Positions 51,020 to 60,964 are shown, counted from the first letter of the stretch. The stretch: DNA of 64,000 nucleotides from Erinaceus europaeus (GCF_950295315.1 NC_080171.1:31922361-31986360), one strand, 5' to 3'. The notes: generated by a model from the sequence alone, not told the origin. Made by a program: numbers and translations.

Positions 51020-51520
51020 AAAAACAGAGAGAACTTCAAACTTTGGAATTTGCTTAAGTTTGTCTTAAGAGTTTTTAAGAAAACAATGATGATCTTGGAG
51101 GGCAAAGCGAGTCATTCTCACTCATATTCCTGGAAATGTCTCCAAATCAATTATTTACAAGGGAGTAATAAACATTTGGAAGCACATGTTGTGGTGGTTC
51201 TCTTTTGAAAAACAAGAAATTGATTTCACTAATGTCATCTCCTTTATGGCTGAAAGTCTTGCTGGCAGAAGGAAGCAGGACATATTCAGGGGCTGATGCT
51301 CTAAAATATGGATACTCAGGGACGATCTAACCAGCTCAGCTTGCACAGCTGAAATGCTCAGGCTCCTTAAATGAGTTTATAGAGGAGCAGGGGCCCCACC
51401 CACAGGAAGTGGAGCTCAGCTCAGTGTAAACTAACAGAATATACCTTGTGTCCTAAAGGGCTCTGGTGCCGTTGTATAAATGCCAGTAAAATCCTATTGC
51501 TTCATTCCCCCCCGCACCCC
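51020..51520. other. Unclassified interval
   Basis: Ordinary composition ending in a C-rich run (51508-51530). No repeat or exon recognised. Confidence 0.4.
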
Positions 51521-51524
51521 CCCA

Positions 51525-51728
51525 CCCCCAGAGCCAGGCCCCTCACTTGTGTGATTTCACTGTTTGGGGCTCTTTGTCCATTCAGACAGAGAGAGAGGTG
51601 GGGAGTGGAGAGACAGAGGAGGTAGAGGAGAGGGAGCACAGCACCAGAGCTTTCTCCAGTTGTTGTAGGGCCTCGAATGTGGGCCACACATATGGCAAGG
51701 CAGACTCCCTACCTGGTGAGCTCTATTT
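51525..51728 (-). mobile_element. SINE-E copy
   Basis: CACTTGTGTGATTTCACTG, ATTCAGACAGAGAGAGAGG, GAGCACAGCACCAGAGC, CTCGAATGTGGGCCACAC (B box position) and CTACCTGGTGAGCTC. Same order as 42700-42925. Confidence 0.75.
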
Positions 51729-52235
51729 TTTTTTAATGTCTTTTAGCGTGAAAGTCTCTCTCTCTCTCTCTGATTTCTAAGTACAAAGCTAGGCACTGTG
51801 GATAGGGTAAATAGACTGGGGAGAGGTCTTGAAGAACAAAACAAAGCTTTTCCTTAACTTGGTGCCCTGGGAGTGGGGGACTGAGAGGGGAGGACTGAGG
51901 CAGCACCAAAACACTGGGCTAGTAGTGGGGTGCCATGGGAGCCCACCTGCCCGCTCCATCAGGGATTTGCATCCTGAGCTGGCTCTTGGTTCAGCAGTGC
52001 CTCACAGGGTTGGGCTGAGCAATTTTTTTTTTAAATCATTTTTATTTTCTCCTTGATGCGATATACCATGCCCAGTCCACGTTCCACTTTTGCTCTCCTT
52101 CCCTGTCCCTATTTATTAAGTCCTGTCTGTAAGTGAGATCATTTGGTGTTTGCTCTTCTCTTTTTGGCTTATCTCACTTAACATGATGTCTTCGCACTCC
52201 ATTTGAGTTTTATTAACAGCTGAATAATACTCCTT

Positions 52236-52524
52236 TGTTGTTAAATTCGGGGGCTCCAACTGGCCGGGCTAGCGTTGCGGTGGTAGAGAGAGACTCGAGG
52301 ACACACGGCTGGGCTGAGAAGCTGCAGTTTAATCTTTATTCACGAACAGGCAAATCACCACACCATGTGCTTCTCCATCATTTTCCCTCTGCTGCTGCTG
52401 CTGGGACTCTGGGCGTCCTTAGCATAGGGGGTGGGGAGAAAGCAGGGGTGAAACTAGCAAGGGCCAAACCATTTCTCTCAGAGGTAGGGGGAAGGGGACC
52501 AAACCAACACGAAGAATACCAACA
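52236..52524 (-). mobile_element. Solo ERV LTR (class-II-like) with 6-bp TSD
   Basis: 289 bp from TGTTGTTAAATTCGGGG to GAATACCAACA, flanked by CTCCTT at 52230-52235 and 52525-52530. The host L1 closes perfectly when the LTR and one TSD are removed. PolyA signal complement TTTATT at 52335-52340. The R/U5 part (GCCGGGCTAGCG, ACACACGGCTGGGC) resembles the 22989 and 60965 LTRs. No internal ERV genes. Confidence 0.92.
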
Positions 52525-52648
52525 CTCCTTCATGTACATATATCACAGTTTTTATAGTCACTAATCTGTCATTGGATGTCTGGGTTGCTTCTAAGTTTTG
52601 GCTGTTAAAACTGTGCTGCTATAACATTGGTGTACACAGATCTCTTCT

Positions 52649-53143
52649 TGTTGTAGAGCCAGATGTTGTAGTGCGCGGGCCGCAGAGAAGAGAGAGAGAG
52701 AGTCCGGAGCGAAGAGGAAACACAAATCTTTATTTACACTGGCACCTCAAAGTTGGGTGTTAGAGAAGCAGGTTGGGCCACGTGGAGGTAGAGAAAATGG
52801 CCGCCTCACGCAGTAACCTTTCCTGCATCTGAACACCGGAGTGAAACGCTGGCAAGAGAACGAGGTGCGGAAAACGAAGGGTTTTTATAGGAGTAGCTTT
52901 CGCGAGAATGGGATGGGGGAGGAGTAACCATAGCACTCCAGGATAGGATGATAACTCTCGTGAGAATGGGAGGGGGGGAGGAGTAACCAGAGCACTCCAG
53001 ATATCGCGGGGATATAGACAATGTCCTGAGAGCACAACATGGCTGAACAGGCACTCCGAGAATGTCCCAACTCTCCAGGGAACTAGCAGTAGCCTGAGGG
53101 GACAACATGGCAGATGTGACTGCATTGGCACAATTTCCCAGCA
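52649..53143 (-). mobile_element. Solo ERV LTR with 6-bp TSD and U3 repeats
   Basis: 495 bp from TGTTGTAGAGCC to TTTCCCAGCA, flanked by TCTTCT at 52643-52648 and 53144-53149. Minus reading has a TATAAAA box (complement at 52882-52888) and an AATAAA signal (complement TTTATT at 52729-52734). U3 holds a 58-bp direct repeat (GAGAATGGGA...GGAGTAACCA...CACTCCAG at 52901 and 52959). A different family from the LTR 125 bp away. No internal genes. Confidence 0.93.
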
Positions 53144-53194
53144 TCTTCTGATAGGTGTTTTTGTTTCCTTTTTTATGGCTATGTGTGTGTGTTT

Positions 53195-54010
53195 GTGTGA
53201 AGAACTCTTTGGTCTAAGGACCCAGGAATGAAGGAGGAGACCAGGATGAAACTTTCTGCTCTGCTCAGCTCTGCTGGCTCCAAGTGGGGTGGCACTGTAG
53301 GGCTGCCATGGAGAATGAAGCCGGGGTGCTGTGGCCTGCAAATCATCTTTAGTCTCTCGGGCATCTACAATGACAAAGTCTGGAGGCTCAGGGTAAATAG
53401 CTGCAAGTCAGAGGCTTAAGATTGCCATGGATAATGCTGGTGTGTGTGTGTGTGTGTTGCCTCCTGGGAAGGCTGATGGAGTGAAGGGCGAACTTTTTGC
53501 CAGCTCTCTCAGACTCTAATGTGCATATAACTTGGGCGGCTGTTGTCAAAACTCAGGTGTTGATTTAGTTAGCCTTCGGTGGGGCCTGAGTGGCTGGCTC
53601 CCTTCCGAATAATCTTTTCATGCTACGTCCCAGTCCTGGCCCTGTCTGTCTGTCTCTGTGTTTCCTAAGGATGTTCTGAGTTGTGCCTTGTTTGCCTTTA
53701 TTTACATTTGTGTTTCTTGGCATACAGGAGACGCTCAACTCATTTTTTTAGCAGACAGATGACTCCAGCAATCCAGACAGATATTTGTCTGGCTGCATTT
53801 TGCTCTCTGTGACTGTTCCCGGGTTGAAGCCAATGACTTGTTTCTTATCCAGATAGTGCCCCAAGGCCTGAAGCGTCGGCCCCACTTTCCACAATGCGGT
53901 AGACCTTGCTCAGGGAGAAGTGTGGGAGCAGACATGTAGCTTTGATTCGGAAGAATACAGCTTCCAATTTGTGATTAATTGAGGTCAAGATGAGTGGTTG
54001 TAGAATTAGC
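53195..54010. other. Unclassified interval
   Basis: Contains (TG)n at 53441-53457 and ordinary sequence. Several modest open frames, none with a domain. Probably unique host DNA. Confidence 0.45.
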
Positions 54011-54011
54011 C

Positions 54012-54190
54012 CTGTATTCTTTTTATTTATTTACTTTTAATGTGATTTTTTTTTTTTAAATGTGAAAGACAGAGAAGGACCAGAGCACTGCTCAACTCTG
54101 GTTTATGGTAGTGCTGGGGATTAAACCTGGGACCCTGGAGCCTCAAGCATGAAAGAAAGTCTTTTGCATAAGCATTATGCTGGCTCCCCT
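54012..54190 (-). mobile_element. SINE-D copy
   Basis: TTTATTTATTTACTTTTAATG, T12, GCACTGCTCAACTCTGGTTTATGG, GGGATTAAACCTGGGACCC, CTTTTGCATAAGCATTATGCTGG. Confidence 0.9.
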
Positions 54191-54289
54191 GCTTGCTCTA
54201 TATTCTTTATAGATTTTATTTTTGGATGGCATACTTGTTCAGGCTTGTAAGCCTACAGGCACACATATTCTGTGGAATAAGTTTATGAC

Positions 54290-54622
54290 TTTTTTTTTTG
54301 ACTCCAGGGTTATTGCTGGGGCTTGGTGCCTGCACTATGAATCCACTGCTCCTGGAGGCCATTTTTCCCATTTTTTTTGCCCTTGAATGTTTTTTATTGT
54401 TGTTGTTATTGTTGCCATTGATGCTGTTGTTGTTGGATAGGACAGAGGGAAATCGAGAGAGGAGGGGAGACAGAGAGGGGGAGAGAAAGATAGACACCTG
54501 CAGACCTGCTTCACCACCTGTGAAGCGATCCCCCTGCAGGTGGGGAGTTGGGATCCCTAAGCCAGTCCTTGTGCTTCACATCATGTGTGCATAACCTGCT
54601 GCGCTACCACTTGACCCCTTAG
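54290..54622 (-). mobile_element. SINE-A copy with 3' module
   Basis: GACTCCAGGGTTATTGCTGGGGC, GTGCCTGCACTATGAATCC, GTTGTTGTTATTGTTGCC, CACCTGCAGACCTGCTTCACC, CTGCTGCGCTACCACTTGACCCC. The B box region is partly deleted. Confidence 0.93.
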
Positions 54623-54639
54623 TCTGTGACATTTAATAG

Positions 54640-54858
54640 CCTTTATTTTTACTTAAAAATTATTAATTTTCTTAGTGTCAGAGAGAAACTGGAACCCAGA
54701 GAAAGGAAAGTGGGGGGATATAGAGGGAAAGAGACAGATACCTGCAGCACTGCTTCATAGCTTGTGAAGCTTGGAGGTCTTAAGCTCAGGAGGGAGTTGG
54801 GGTCTTAAGCCCAGGTCCATGCTTATGGTAACATGTGTGGTCTTCTAACCCTTATTCT
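54640..54858 (-). mobile_element. SINE-B copy
   Basis: AAAAATTATTAATTTTCTTAGTGTCAG tail, purine block, ACCTGCAGCACTGCTTCATAG, CTTAAGCCCAGGTCC. GGAGGTCTTAAGCTCAGG is partly duplicated (54773 and 54799). Confidence 0.82.
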
Positions 54859-54864
54859 CCAGGT

Positions 54865-55436
54865 GTCAGGAGGGGCTTTCTGAGATGCAAATTGGGCTTC
54901 TGTGGCTCTTAGTGGCTTCTTCTTCCAGGGAAAAGTCCAGATCTCCTACTGTAGTTCATGTTCAGGTGGTTGGCTCTGGCTCCTGTTGTGTCTGGGCATC
55001 TCTGTTCATGCTATAAGGTTCCCTAGTTAGGCTGACTGCCCATGGCTCTTCCCCTCCTGACCTTGCTCTCTGCCCCTGCGGCCTTAGGCTTTGGTCAAGT
55101 GCAGATCAGTCCCCTGTTGGTGAGAAAGTACCAGCTGAATCCCTGACTTTCATCTCTGGCTCCTGACTCTCACCAGGGGAGCCTAGCTACCCCCTCACTC
55201 TTGTATTTGCTCTGGACCGTTGTTCTGTAGGTTAGAATCGATGCCAGCTCTCAGTTACCATTACTGGACAGTGTGCAAAATCCAATAAGATCCAGTATCC
55301 CACACAGTAGTTAATGCTTCTCTACTGCCCCCCAGTCCTTGTAGCAGAAATCTAATAACAACAGGGATTAATACTTTAATAGGTGGACTGCTGTGGGTGA
55401 GGAAAGAGTGGCTTGATGGGAGAGGAGGCTGCCAGT
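54865..55436. other. Unclassified interval
   Basis: CT-rich moderately GC sequence, for example TTAGTGGCTTCTTCTTCC. No repeat or exon recognised. Confidence 0.4.
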
Positions 55437-55451
55437 CTGGAAGGGTTATTT

Positions 55452-55927
55452 ATTTTTTTCCTTAAATAATTTTTATTTGTTATTAATAGTATGCTATAAG
55501 ATTGTAAGATTACAATGTTCCACACCACACCCACCACCAACGTTCTGTATCCCCACCTCCCAAAGCTAAATATCATAGTTCTCACAAGTCTGAAAATTTA
55601 CTGGCTTCTGGTTGGTGTTTTTGTTTGTTTGTTTTCTCCCCTCCCAAATCATGTGAATCAGAAGTTTAGATTTCACATATGAGTGAAACCATCTGGCAGT
55701 TGTCTTTCATTTCATCTCTTTACTTATTTTGCTTAGTCACCTTCAGTTCTATCCATTTTGCCCCAAAGGATACAATATCATCTTTTTTGATTGCACAGCA
55801 GTATCCTAGGAAATATATTTTCTGTAACTTCTGTAGCCTGTCCTCTGTTGATGGACATCTAGGCAGCTTCCACTCTTTGGCTAGTTACTGTGAACAGTGC
55901 AGCTATGAACATAAGGGTGCATATGTC
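55452..55927 (-). mobile_element. Truncated L1 with perfect 15-bp TSD
   Basis: CTGGAAGGGTTATTT at 55437-55451 and 55928-55942. The 476-bp insert has a T-rich 3' side, ATAAGATTGTAAGATTACAATG, ACCACCAACGTTCTGTATCC, then ORF2 C-terminal complement (TTGATGGACATCTAGGCAGC, CTATGAACATAAGGGTGC). 5' truncated; no intact protein. Confidence 0.93.
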
Positions 55928-56187
55928 CTGGAAGGGTTATTTTGCTTGCAAGGTGTAACCTCCCTCTGGTTGGTCATCTTTTCATAATCTTGTTTGGTGG
56001 GAAGAGCAGCCTAAGACAAAGGATCAAGGATTAGGTGCAAAGACAGACAGGCTTAATTCCTTAATCCCTCTGAGACTTTGTGTTGACAATTGTAAAAATG
56101 CAAAGAAAGAAGATCTGTTTTGTGTGGGGGTGATTATGCTGCTTAGTGGAGATGAGGTGGAAGCACTGGGTCCCCTCAGCCACAGGC

Positions 56188-56238
56188 CAGACTTTGTCCT
56201 TCCTTCCTTCCTTCCTTCCTTCCTTCCTTCCTTCCTTC
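56188..56238. repeat. (TTCC)n tract
   Basis: About twelve CCTT units next to the tail side of a SINE-B. Confidence 0.97.
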
Positions 56239-56239
56239 C

Positions 56240-56456
56240 TTTCTATTTATTTTTTCTAAATTTAAAATTTTCTTTGTTAATTTTTATCTGATAGGACAGA
56301 GAGAACTTGAGAGGGGAAGGGGAAATAGAGAGGGAGAGAGTCAGAGAGTGTCACACTGAAGTTTCCCCCTGCAGGTGAGGGTTGGGGGCTTGAACCCAGA
56401 TCCTTGTGCATGGTAATGAGTGCATTCACCAGGGTGCATCACCACCCCACCCCTGT
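56240..56456 (-). mobile_element. SINE-B copy
   Basis: TTTTATCTGATAGGACAGAG tail, purine block, CCCCTGCAGGTGAGGG, GGCTTGAACCCAGATCC (B box) and head ATCACCACCCCACCCC. The GCAGCACTGC block is deleted. Confidence 0.85.
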
Positions 56457-56534
56457 TCTTGCTTAGAAAGCTTGAGCCAGCTGAGTGTTTTCTGTTTGAA
56501 AGAGGTGTTACAGAGAGCCTATCTGGTATTTTCT

Positions 56535-56945
56535 AGTGGCATTATGGCAGAAGGTGGGAGGTCTGGCTTCTGTGATTACTTTCCCGCTGAACATGGGCAT
56601 TGGATCTGACTAAATTGAAAGTAGGGCACCAAAGTAAAAACCCTGTGGTGAGAGGGAGGGTGGACATGCGGCTTCCTGGGCTGGAGGGGGTGGGTGGGTG
56701 GGATGGGACACAATCTTTTGGTGATGGGAATGGTGTTTATGTACACACCTATTAAATTGTAGTAATATAAATCACTATTTAATTAATATGAGAGGGGGAA
56801 AAATTGATTGTATGTCTAACAAAGGGACTTTTCAAAGCTAACCCAATTACCAAATAATGTGATGATAACAGTAACTATCCATTGTCTTCTTGAACCCTAA
56901 GACAGCAGGAACCTCACATCTCCACTATAGAGCCTAAACTTCCCC
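56535..56945. mobile_element. L1-type fragments in opposing orientations
   Basis: 56535-56606 is minus module (GAAGGTGGGAGGTCTGGCTTC). 56607-56785 is a plus L1 3' end (CACCAAAGTAAAAACCC, GTGATGGGAATGGTGTTTATG, ending AAATCACTATTTAATTAAT). 56795-56945 is minus module again (matching 9130-9270: GTAACTATCCATTGTCTTCTTG, AAGACAGCAGG). Likely an insertion replacing part of an older copy. Confidence 0.65.
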
Positions 56946-57212
56946 CAGCATTCTGTTTTTAAGCTGGGAAAGCTTCTTCCTTCCTCTCTTCTCTGTCCCT
57001 GTAACTAACTATGCAGCGGAGTATACTCCCCACACACTCCTGGCTGTTCCTCTGTGAAATACCTTTGTGTTCAGGCTGTAAAGAGATTGCGCTTATCTTC
57101 GGAAAACACAGCTGCTTAAATTATATCAAGCTGGAGCTGAGCCTTCTGTTAAGGAAATCTCCACTGCAGGCAGTAGAAATGAAACAAGAATAGGGATTAA
57201 GTGTGCTGCTTG

Positions 57213-57276
57213 TTTGCTTGCTTCATTCATTCATTCATTCATTCATTCATTCATTCATTCATTCACTCATTCATTC
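57213..57276. repeat. (ATTC)n tract
   Basis: About fifteen CATT units with two single-base changes. Confidence 0.97.
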
Positions 57277-57279
57277 AGT

Positions 57280-57588
57280 CATTCTGCCCTCTCCTCTCCT
57301 CTGCTCTCTTTTTCTCTTCTCTTCTTTTCTTTTTGCTGTGAATCCCAGACATTTTTTTCAACCTGGGGAAAAAGTGGAGACGTGAAGTGAAGGGAAGGGA
57401 GCAAGCTTTATTTAACAGCATTTCCATTGTTCAATGCCCCCTGTTTCCCAGAGCTGCAATTTGAATGAAAAAGATGCTTTCTACGTTGGAGCTGGAGGAA
57501 TACTTACTCTTCAACCCAAAGGCCAGTGTTGAATAGGGTCCCTGAGAGTCTTCTTTCAACCGGGAGCTTGTTAGAACTGCAGATTCTT
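57280..57588. other. Unclassified interval
   Basis: CT-rich start, then ordinary sequence. No gene or repeat recognised. Confidence 0.4.
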
Positions 57589-57589
57589 A

Positions 57590-57872
57590 GGGCTGGCTGA
57601 TGGCACAGCCAGTAGAACACAGGCTTTCCCATGTGCAAGAACCTGGGTTTGAGCCCCCCAGGCCCCATCTACAGGGGGGAAGCTTCACAAGTGGTGAAGA
57701 GGTGCTGCATGTGTCTCTCTTTCTCTCTTCTCTATCTCTCCTTCTGCTCTCAATTTCTCTCTGTCTCGATTAAAAAGAAAAAAGAAAAACATAAATGGCT
57801 GCCAGGAATGGTGTATTCACTGTACAGGCAGTGAACTCTAGAGACAACCCTGGAGGCCAAAAAAAGAAGAAG
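57590..57872 (+). mobile_element. Composite SINE
   Basis: GGGCTGGCTGATGGCACAGCC head, CCTGGGTTTGAGCCCCCC (B box), GGGGAAGCTTCACAAGTGG, pyrimidine block, AAATGGCTGCCAGGAATGGTG and CAACCCTGGAGGC, A/G-rich tail. Confidence 0.88.
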
Positions 57873-57902
57873 GAGGAGGAGGAGAAGAAAAGAAATGAAG
57901 GT

Positions 57903-58200
57903 TCTCGGCTGGGTGGTGGTGGACCCAGTTAAGCATGTATAGTACTATGTGCAAGGACCAGCAGAAGGGTCTGGGTTCCAGTTCCCTTTCCCCACCTATA
58001 GTGGGGATGCTTCACGAGTGGTGAAGCAGCTCTGTAGGTGTCTATCTTTCTCGCTCCCACTCTTTCTCCTCCACCCGTTTCAATTTCTCTCTGCCCAATC
58101 AAATAAAATGTGGGGGGGGGAAAAGGCCTCCGGGAGTAATGGATTGCCAGTGCAGTCACTGAACCCCAGAGATAACCCTGGTGGCAATTAAGAGAAAGAA
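57903..58200 (+). mobile_element. Composite SINE
   Basis: GCTGGGTGGTGGTGGACCCAG head, GGGTCTGGGTTCCAGTTCCC, GATGCTTCACGAGTGGTGAAGC, TCTCTGCCCAATCAAATAAAATG, GGCCTCCGGGAGTAATGG and GATAACCCTGGTGGC. Same orientation as the copy just before it. Confidence 0.88.
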
Positions 58201-58344
58201 AGAAAGAAATGCATGCTCCCAGGTCCTACCCAGACCTACTCAGTCGGAAGATGTATTTCCAGTGCTATGATAGATGATGATGGTGAATGACAGAAGACGA
58301 TTCCAATGCTATGACAGGCAAATTAGCTTTGCTCTTGGTAACTT

Positions 58345-58510
58345 TTTATTATATTTATTTTTACTTATTGGATACAGAGAGAGGAAAAGTGAGAGGGAAA
58401 GGAGAGATAGATATAGAAAGAGAGACACGTGTAACATTGCTTCACCACTCATGAAGCTTTCCTCATGCAGGTGGGGACTTGGGGTTTGAACCCAGGTCTT
58501 TGAGCATGCC
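58345..58510 (-). mobile_element. SINE-B copy
   Basis: TTTATTATATTTATTTTTACTTATTGG tail, GACACGTGTAACATTGCTTCACC, CTCATGCAGGTGGGGAC, GGTTTGAACCCAGGTC. The head is cut near GAGCATGC. Confidence 0.87.
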
Positions 58511-58524
58511 CTTTGCTCTTGAAC

Positions 58525-58735
58525 CTTGCTTTTCAGTAGAACTGTCTGTAATGAAGGTGCTTTGTACTTGCACAATTTCATATGGTGGACAGGAGCTGTA
58601 TGTGGCCGTGAACTTGAAAGAGGACCAGTGCCACTAAGGAACTGAAGTTTGAATTATGTTTAATCTTGAACTAGAATTTAAATCTAATTAGCCACTTGTG
58701 GTTTATGGCTACCAAGCTGCACAGTGCAGTCCAAG
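58525..58735 (+). mobile_element. MER5A-like DNA transposon (hAT)
   Basis: AGTAGAACTGTCTGTAATGAAGG, ACTTGCACAATTTCATATGG, CACTAAGGAACTGAAGTTTGAATT, TTTAAATCTAATTAGCCAC and ATGGCTACCAAGCTGCACAGTGCAG follow the MER5A consensus order almost end to end. A non-autonomous hAT relic with no transposase, long inactive. Identified from memory of the family. Confidence 0.88.
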
Positions 58736-58739
58736 ACTC

Positions 58740-59185
58740 TTGCCAAGTTTTTGCTTCCAGCACTCCTCATGATGATAATATCAGCTGTCCATCACTGCCA
58801 GGAACTATGCATTTCTACTGGCATGGCTAAGGGGTACCAGTGCACATTTGGGGGTTCTGGTCCATGAGTATTACTCTGTCTATGGTCCCTGGAATGAGTT
58901 GGTGAAGGATGAGGATGTGATGTGCTGATACCTACCACGGAGAAATGTGAAACTGTATACTTAGGACAACAGTCATGTAAATCAATATCACCCAAACAAA
59001 GGGAGCCACAGGAAAAAAAAAAAGTGTCTTCTAATCTTCAGAAACATGGGAAACCAAAGAAATAGCATAATTATAAAAGGTCATTTTCAATGTCTTGTGT
59101 TGGTCTGATGTCTGGTTATTTCCTTGAAACTGCCCAGTGAGCTACTCTGAGTCTCCAGAGAAGAAAGAAAATTTGTCAAAACATC
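58740..59185. other. Unclassified interval
   Basis: Ordinary sequence with a G4-A11 run near 59011. No exon or repeat recognised. Confidence 0.4.
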
Positions 59186-59189
59186 TCTT

Positions 59190-59350
59190 GGGCCAGAGAA
59201 ATAGCTCACATGGATAGTGCACTTCTTTGCCATGCGCACAACCCAGGTTCAATTCCAGCCCCCAACCCAATGAAAGAAGCTTCAGTACTGCGGTGTCACT
59301 CTTGCTCTCTCATCCTCTCTCTGCCTCTCCATCTCTATCTTTAAAAGGCC
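59190..59350 (+). mobile_element. SINE-E copy
   Basis: GGGCCAGAGAAATAGCTCAC head, TTTGCCATGCGCACAACC, CAGGTTCAATTCCAGCCCC (B box), CACTCTTGCTCTCTCATC and CTCTATCTTTAAAAG end. The clearest copy of this family here. Confidence 0.82.
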
Positions 59351-59351
59351 T

Positions 59352-59555
59352 CTTTCAGAGTTAGGTGGTGGTGCACCTGGCTGAGTATACCTGTTATAAT
59401 GCCAAGGAGCTGGTTCAAGCCTCCACTCCCTACTTGCAGGGAGGAAGCTTCATGAGCAGTAAAGCAGTGCTATAGTTACCTCTTTTTCTCTCTCCCTCTC
59501 TATCTCACTCTCCTCTGTCAATTTCTCTCTGTCACATCAAATAAAATAAGTATGA
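59352..59555 (+). mobile_element. SINE-B copy
   Basis: AGAGTTAGGTGGTGGTGCACC head, GCTGGTTCAAGCCTCC (B box), GGAGGAAGCTTCATGAGCAG, pyrimidine block, CACATCAAATAAAATAAG tail. Directly follows SINE-E. Confidence 0.88.
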
Positions 59556-59599
59556 TCTTCAAGTGAGCCGTTCCACTACTCCCTGCCCTTGATTTTTTT

Positions 59600-59722
59600 T
59601 TTTCTTTCTTCTTTAAGCCGTTGGTGGTTTAATATTGGTTTACAAGATTATAAGATTACAGGGGCATAATTCCATACTACCCCCACCACCAGAGTTCTGT
59701 GTGTCCCACCCACCAATGACAC
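59600..59722 (-). mobile_element. L1-type 3' end
   Basis: TGGTGGTTTAATATTGGTTTACAAG, ATTACAGGGGCATAATTCC and CCACCAGAGTTCTGTG. Confidence 0.75.
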
Positions 59723-59724
59723 AC

Positions 59725-60250
59725 CCTTAATCTTAGGTTTTAACTGTCCTCTTGGCCTAAGCAATGTTCAGTTGGGTTGTCTACTGCATAAATATCGTCT
59801 GTGTTATTGTGATGACTTAAATAGGTTCTGCAACTTTAAGACTCCTCTTGTTTTTCTGTTAGTCTCCATGCTGGTCATCTATAATCATTGTTCCCAACCT
59901 AAATCCTTCTCATTAAACTTGCCAAAATAAAACACTCCCCAGCTGTTCACTGGTGATACACAGCTAAGCAAAGATACCAACATCTGCTCTGGCTGGAGCA
60001 ATCCCTCATATTTCAGCAAATGGATGTGCCACCATCTGTCTCCTCCTCCTTCCATTTGACCTCAAGACCTCTGTGGAGGTGAGGGAGATCATTTGGTGAA
60101 TGAAAATGAAGCTTGGTGACATAGCACAACCTATTCATTCTAAAACTGAAAAAAAAAAATCCTGGCTCATCTGCATTTGATTACATCTCAGACATGTTAT
60201 CAGATCTAGGGGAGGATGCCATCTCTTTACATTAGTTTTTTAAAATTAAC
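59725..60250. other. Unclassified interval
   Basis: Ordinary composition, A11 run at 60149-60159. No exon or repeat recognised. Confidence 0.4.
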
Positions 60251-60254
60251 ACTA

Positions 60255-60460
60255 AGCAGAACTTGGAATGAAGTTGGTGTATTGCACTAAAGTAAAAGAC
60301 TCGGGTGGGTGGGTCGGGGGAGGGTTCAGGTCCTACAACATGATGGCAGAGGACCTAGTGGGGGTTATATTATTATGTGGAAAATTGGGAAATATTATGT
60401 ATGTACAAACTATAGTATTTACTGTTGATCGTAAAGCATTAATCCCCCAATAAAGAAAAA
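60255..60460 (+). mobile_element. Young-type L1 3' UTR, heavily truncated
   Basis: TAAGCAGAACTTGGAATGAAG, TTGGTGTATTGCACTAAAG, GGGTTCAGGTCC, GACCTAGTGGGGGTTATATT, CTGTTGATCGTAAAGC, ending in the polyA signal AATAAAG and an A-rich tail. Shows how L1s of the 61290 type end. Confidence 0.88.
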
Positions 60461-60479
60461 AATGAATGAAAAGAAAAGA

Positions 60480-60655
60480 AAAAATATTCCACCAGGGTAA
60501 TTGTTGGGGCTCAGTGTCTGACCTATGAATGCACCACTTCTTATGGCCATTTTTTTTAAATTTGAACTTGATAGGACAGAGAAAAATTGAGAGGGGCAGG
60601 GGAATATAGAGAGGGGGAGAGTCTGATACCTGCACCACTGCTTCATGCTTGTTAT
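60480..60655 (-). mobile_element. Composite SINE, 5' end missing
   Basis: CCACCAGGGTAATTGTTGGGGC (3' module complement), CACCACTTCTTATGGCC, TTGATAGGACAGAG, purine block, ACCTGCACCACTGCTTCA. Stops where ERV-like sequence begins. Confidence 0.85.
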
Positions 60656-60676
60656 TTATCTTTAAAAGGGGGCTAG

Positions 60677-60912
60677 TGGGGGCCGCTGTGCATAAAAGGA
60701 TTCACAGCGGGGATCTGGGAACTGGTTTAAACAATACAAGGTTTATTAGGGTAAAACAAGTAAAAGGCAAAATAAGCAATTATCAAGGGTTAACAGTACG
60801 CTAGGTCCATAAAGTCTGAGTATAGTTATTAAAAGTTTAGTTCCATAAGATAAACAATTATAAGCTCTGGTAAAGGTTGCTCATGGCTGTAGAGGGGTCT
60901 AAAAGTTTACCA
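60677..60912 (-). mobile_element. Candidate short ERV LTR with 5-bp TSD
   Basis: 236 bp from TGGGGGCCGCTGTG to AAGTTTACCA (TG...CA), flanked by GCTAG at 60672-60676 and 60913-60917. PolyA signal complement TTTATT at 60742-60747. The AT-rich middle shows no coding. A 5-bp TSD would fit ERVL-type integration. Termini picked by eye, so moderate support only. Confidence 0.42.
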
Positions 60913-60964
60913 GCTAGCAAAGTCACACGTGTTCAGTTACCAGGAGAAGTAGCTGCTGGTTCCT

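Larger units (their letters stand above)
52025..53190 (-). mobile_element. L1 3' fragment broken by two solo LTRs
   Basis: L1 pieces at 52025-52235, 52525-52648 and 53144-53190. Joined in order (TTCGCACTCCATTTGAG, AACAGCTGAATAATACTCC, CTGTCATTGGATGTCTGGGTTGC, GGTGTACACAGATC, GATAGGTG), they parallel the intact minus L1 at 27840-28070. The comparison independently shows where each LTR entered. The coding region is dead. Confidence 0.88.

Noticed and set aside
52236..53143. Two solo LTRs as the two ends of one provirus
   Set aside because: They differ in length and sequence, have different TSDs, and the DNA between them is L1, not ERV internal sequence.
52760..53341. 193-codon minus-strand frame
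   Set aside because: Reads through a solo LTR U3 and L1 flank. No retroviral or cellular domain is visible.
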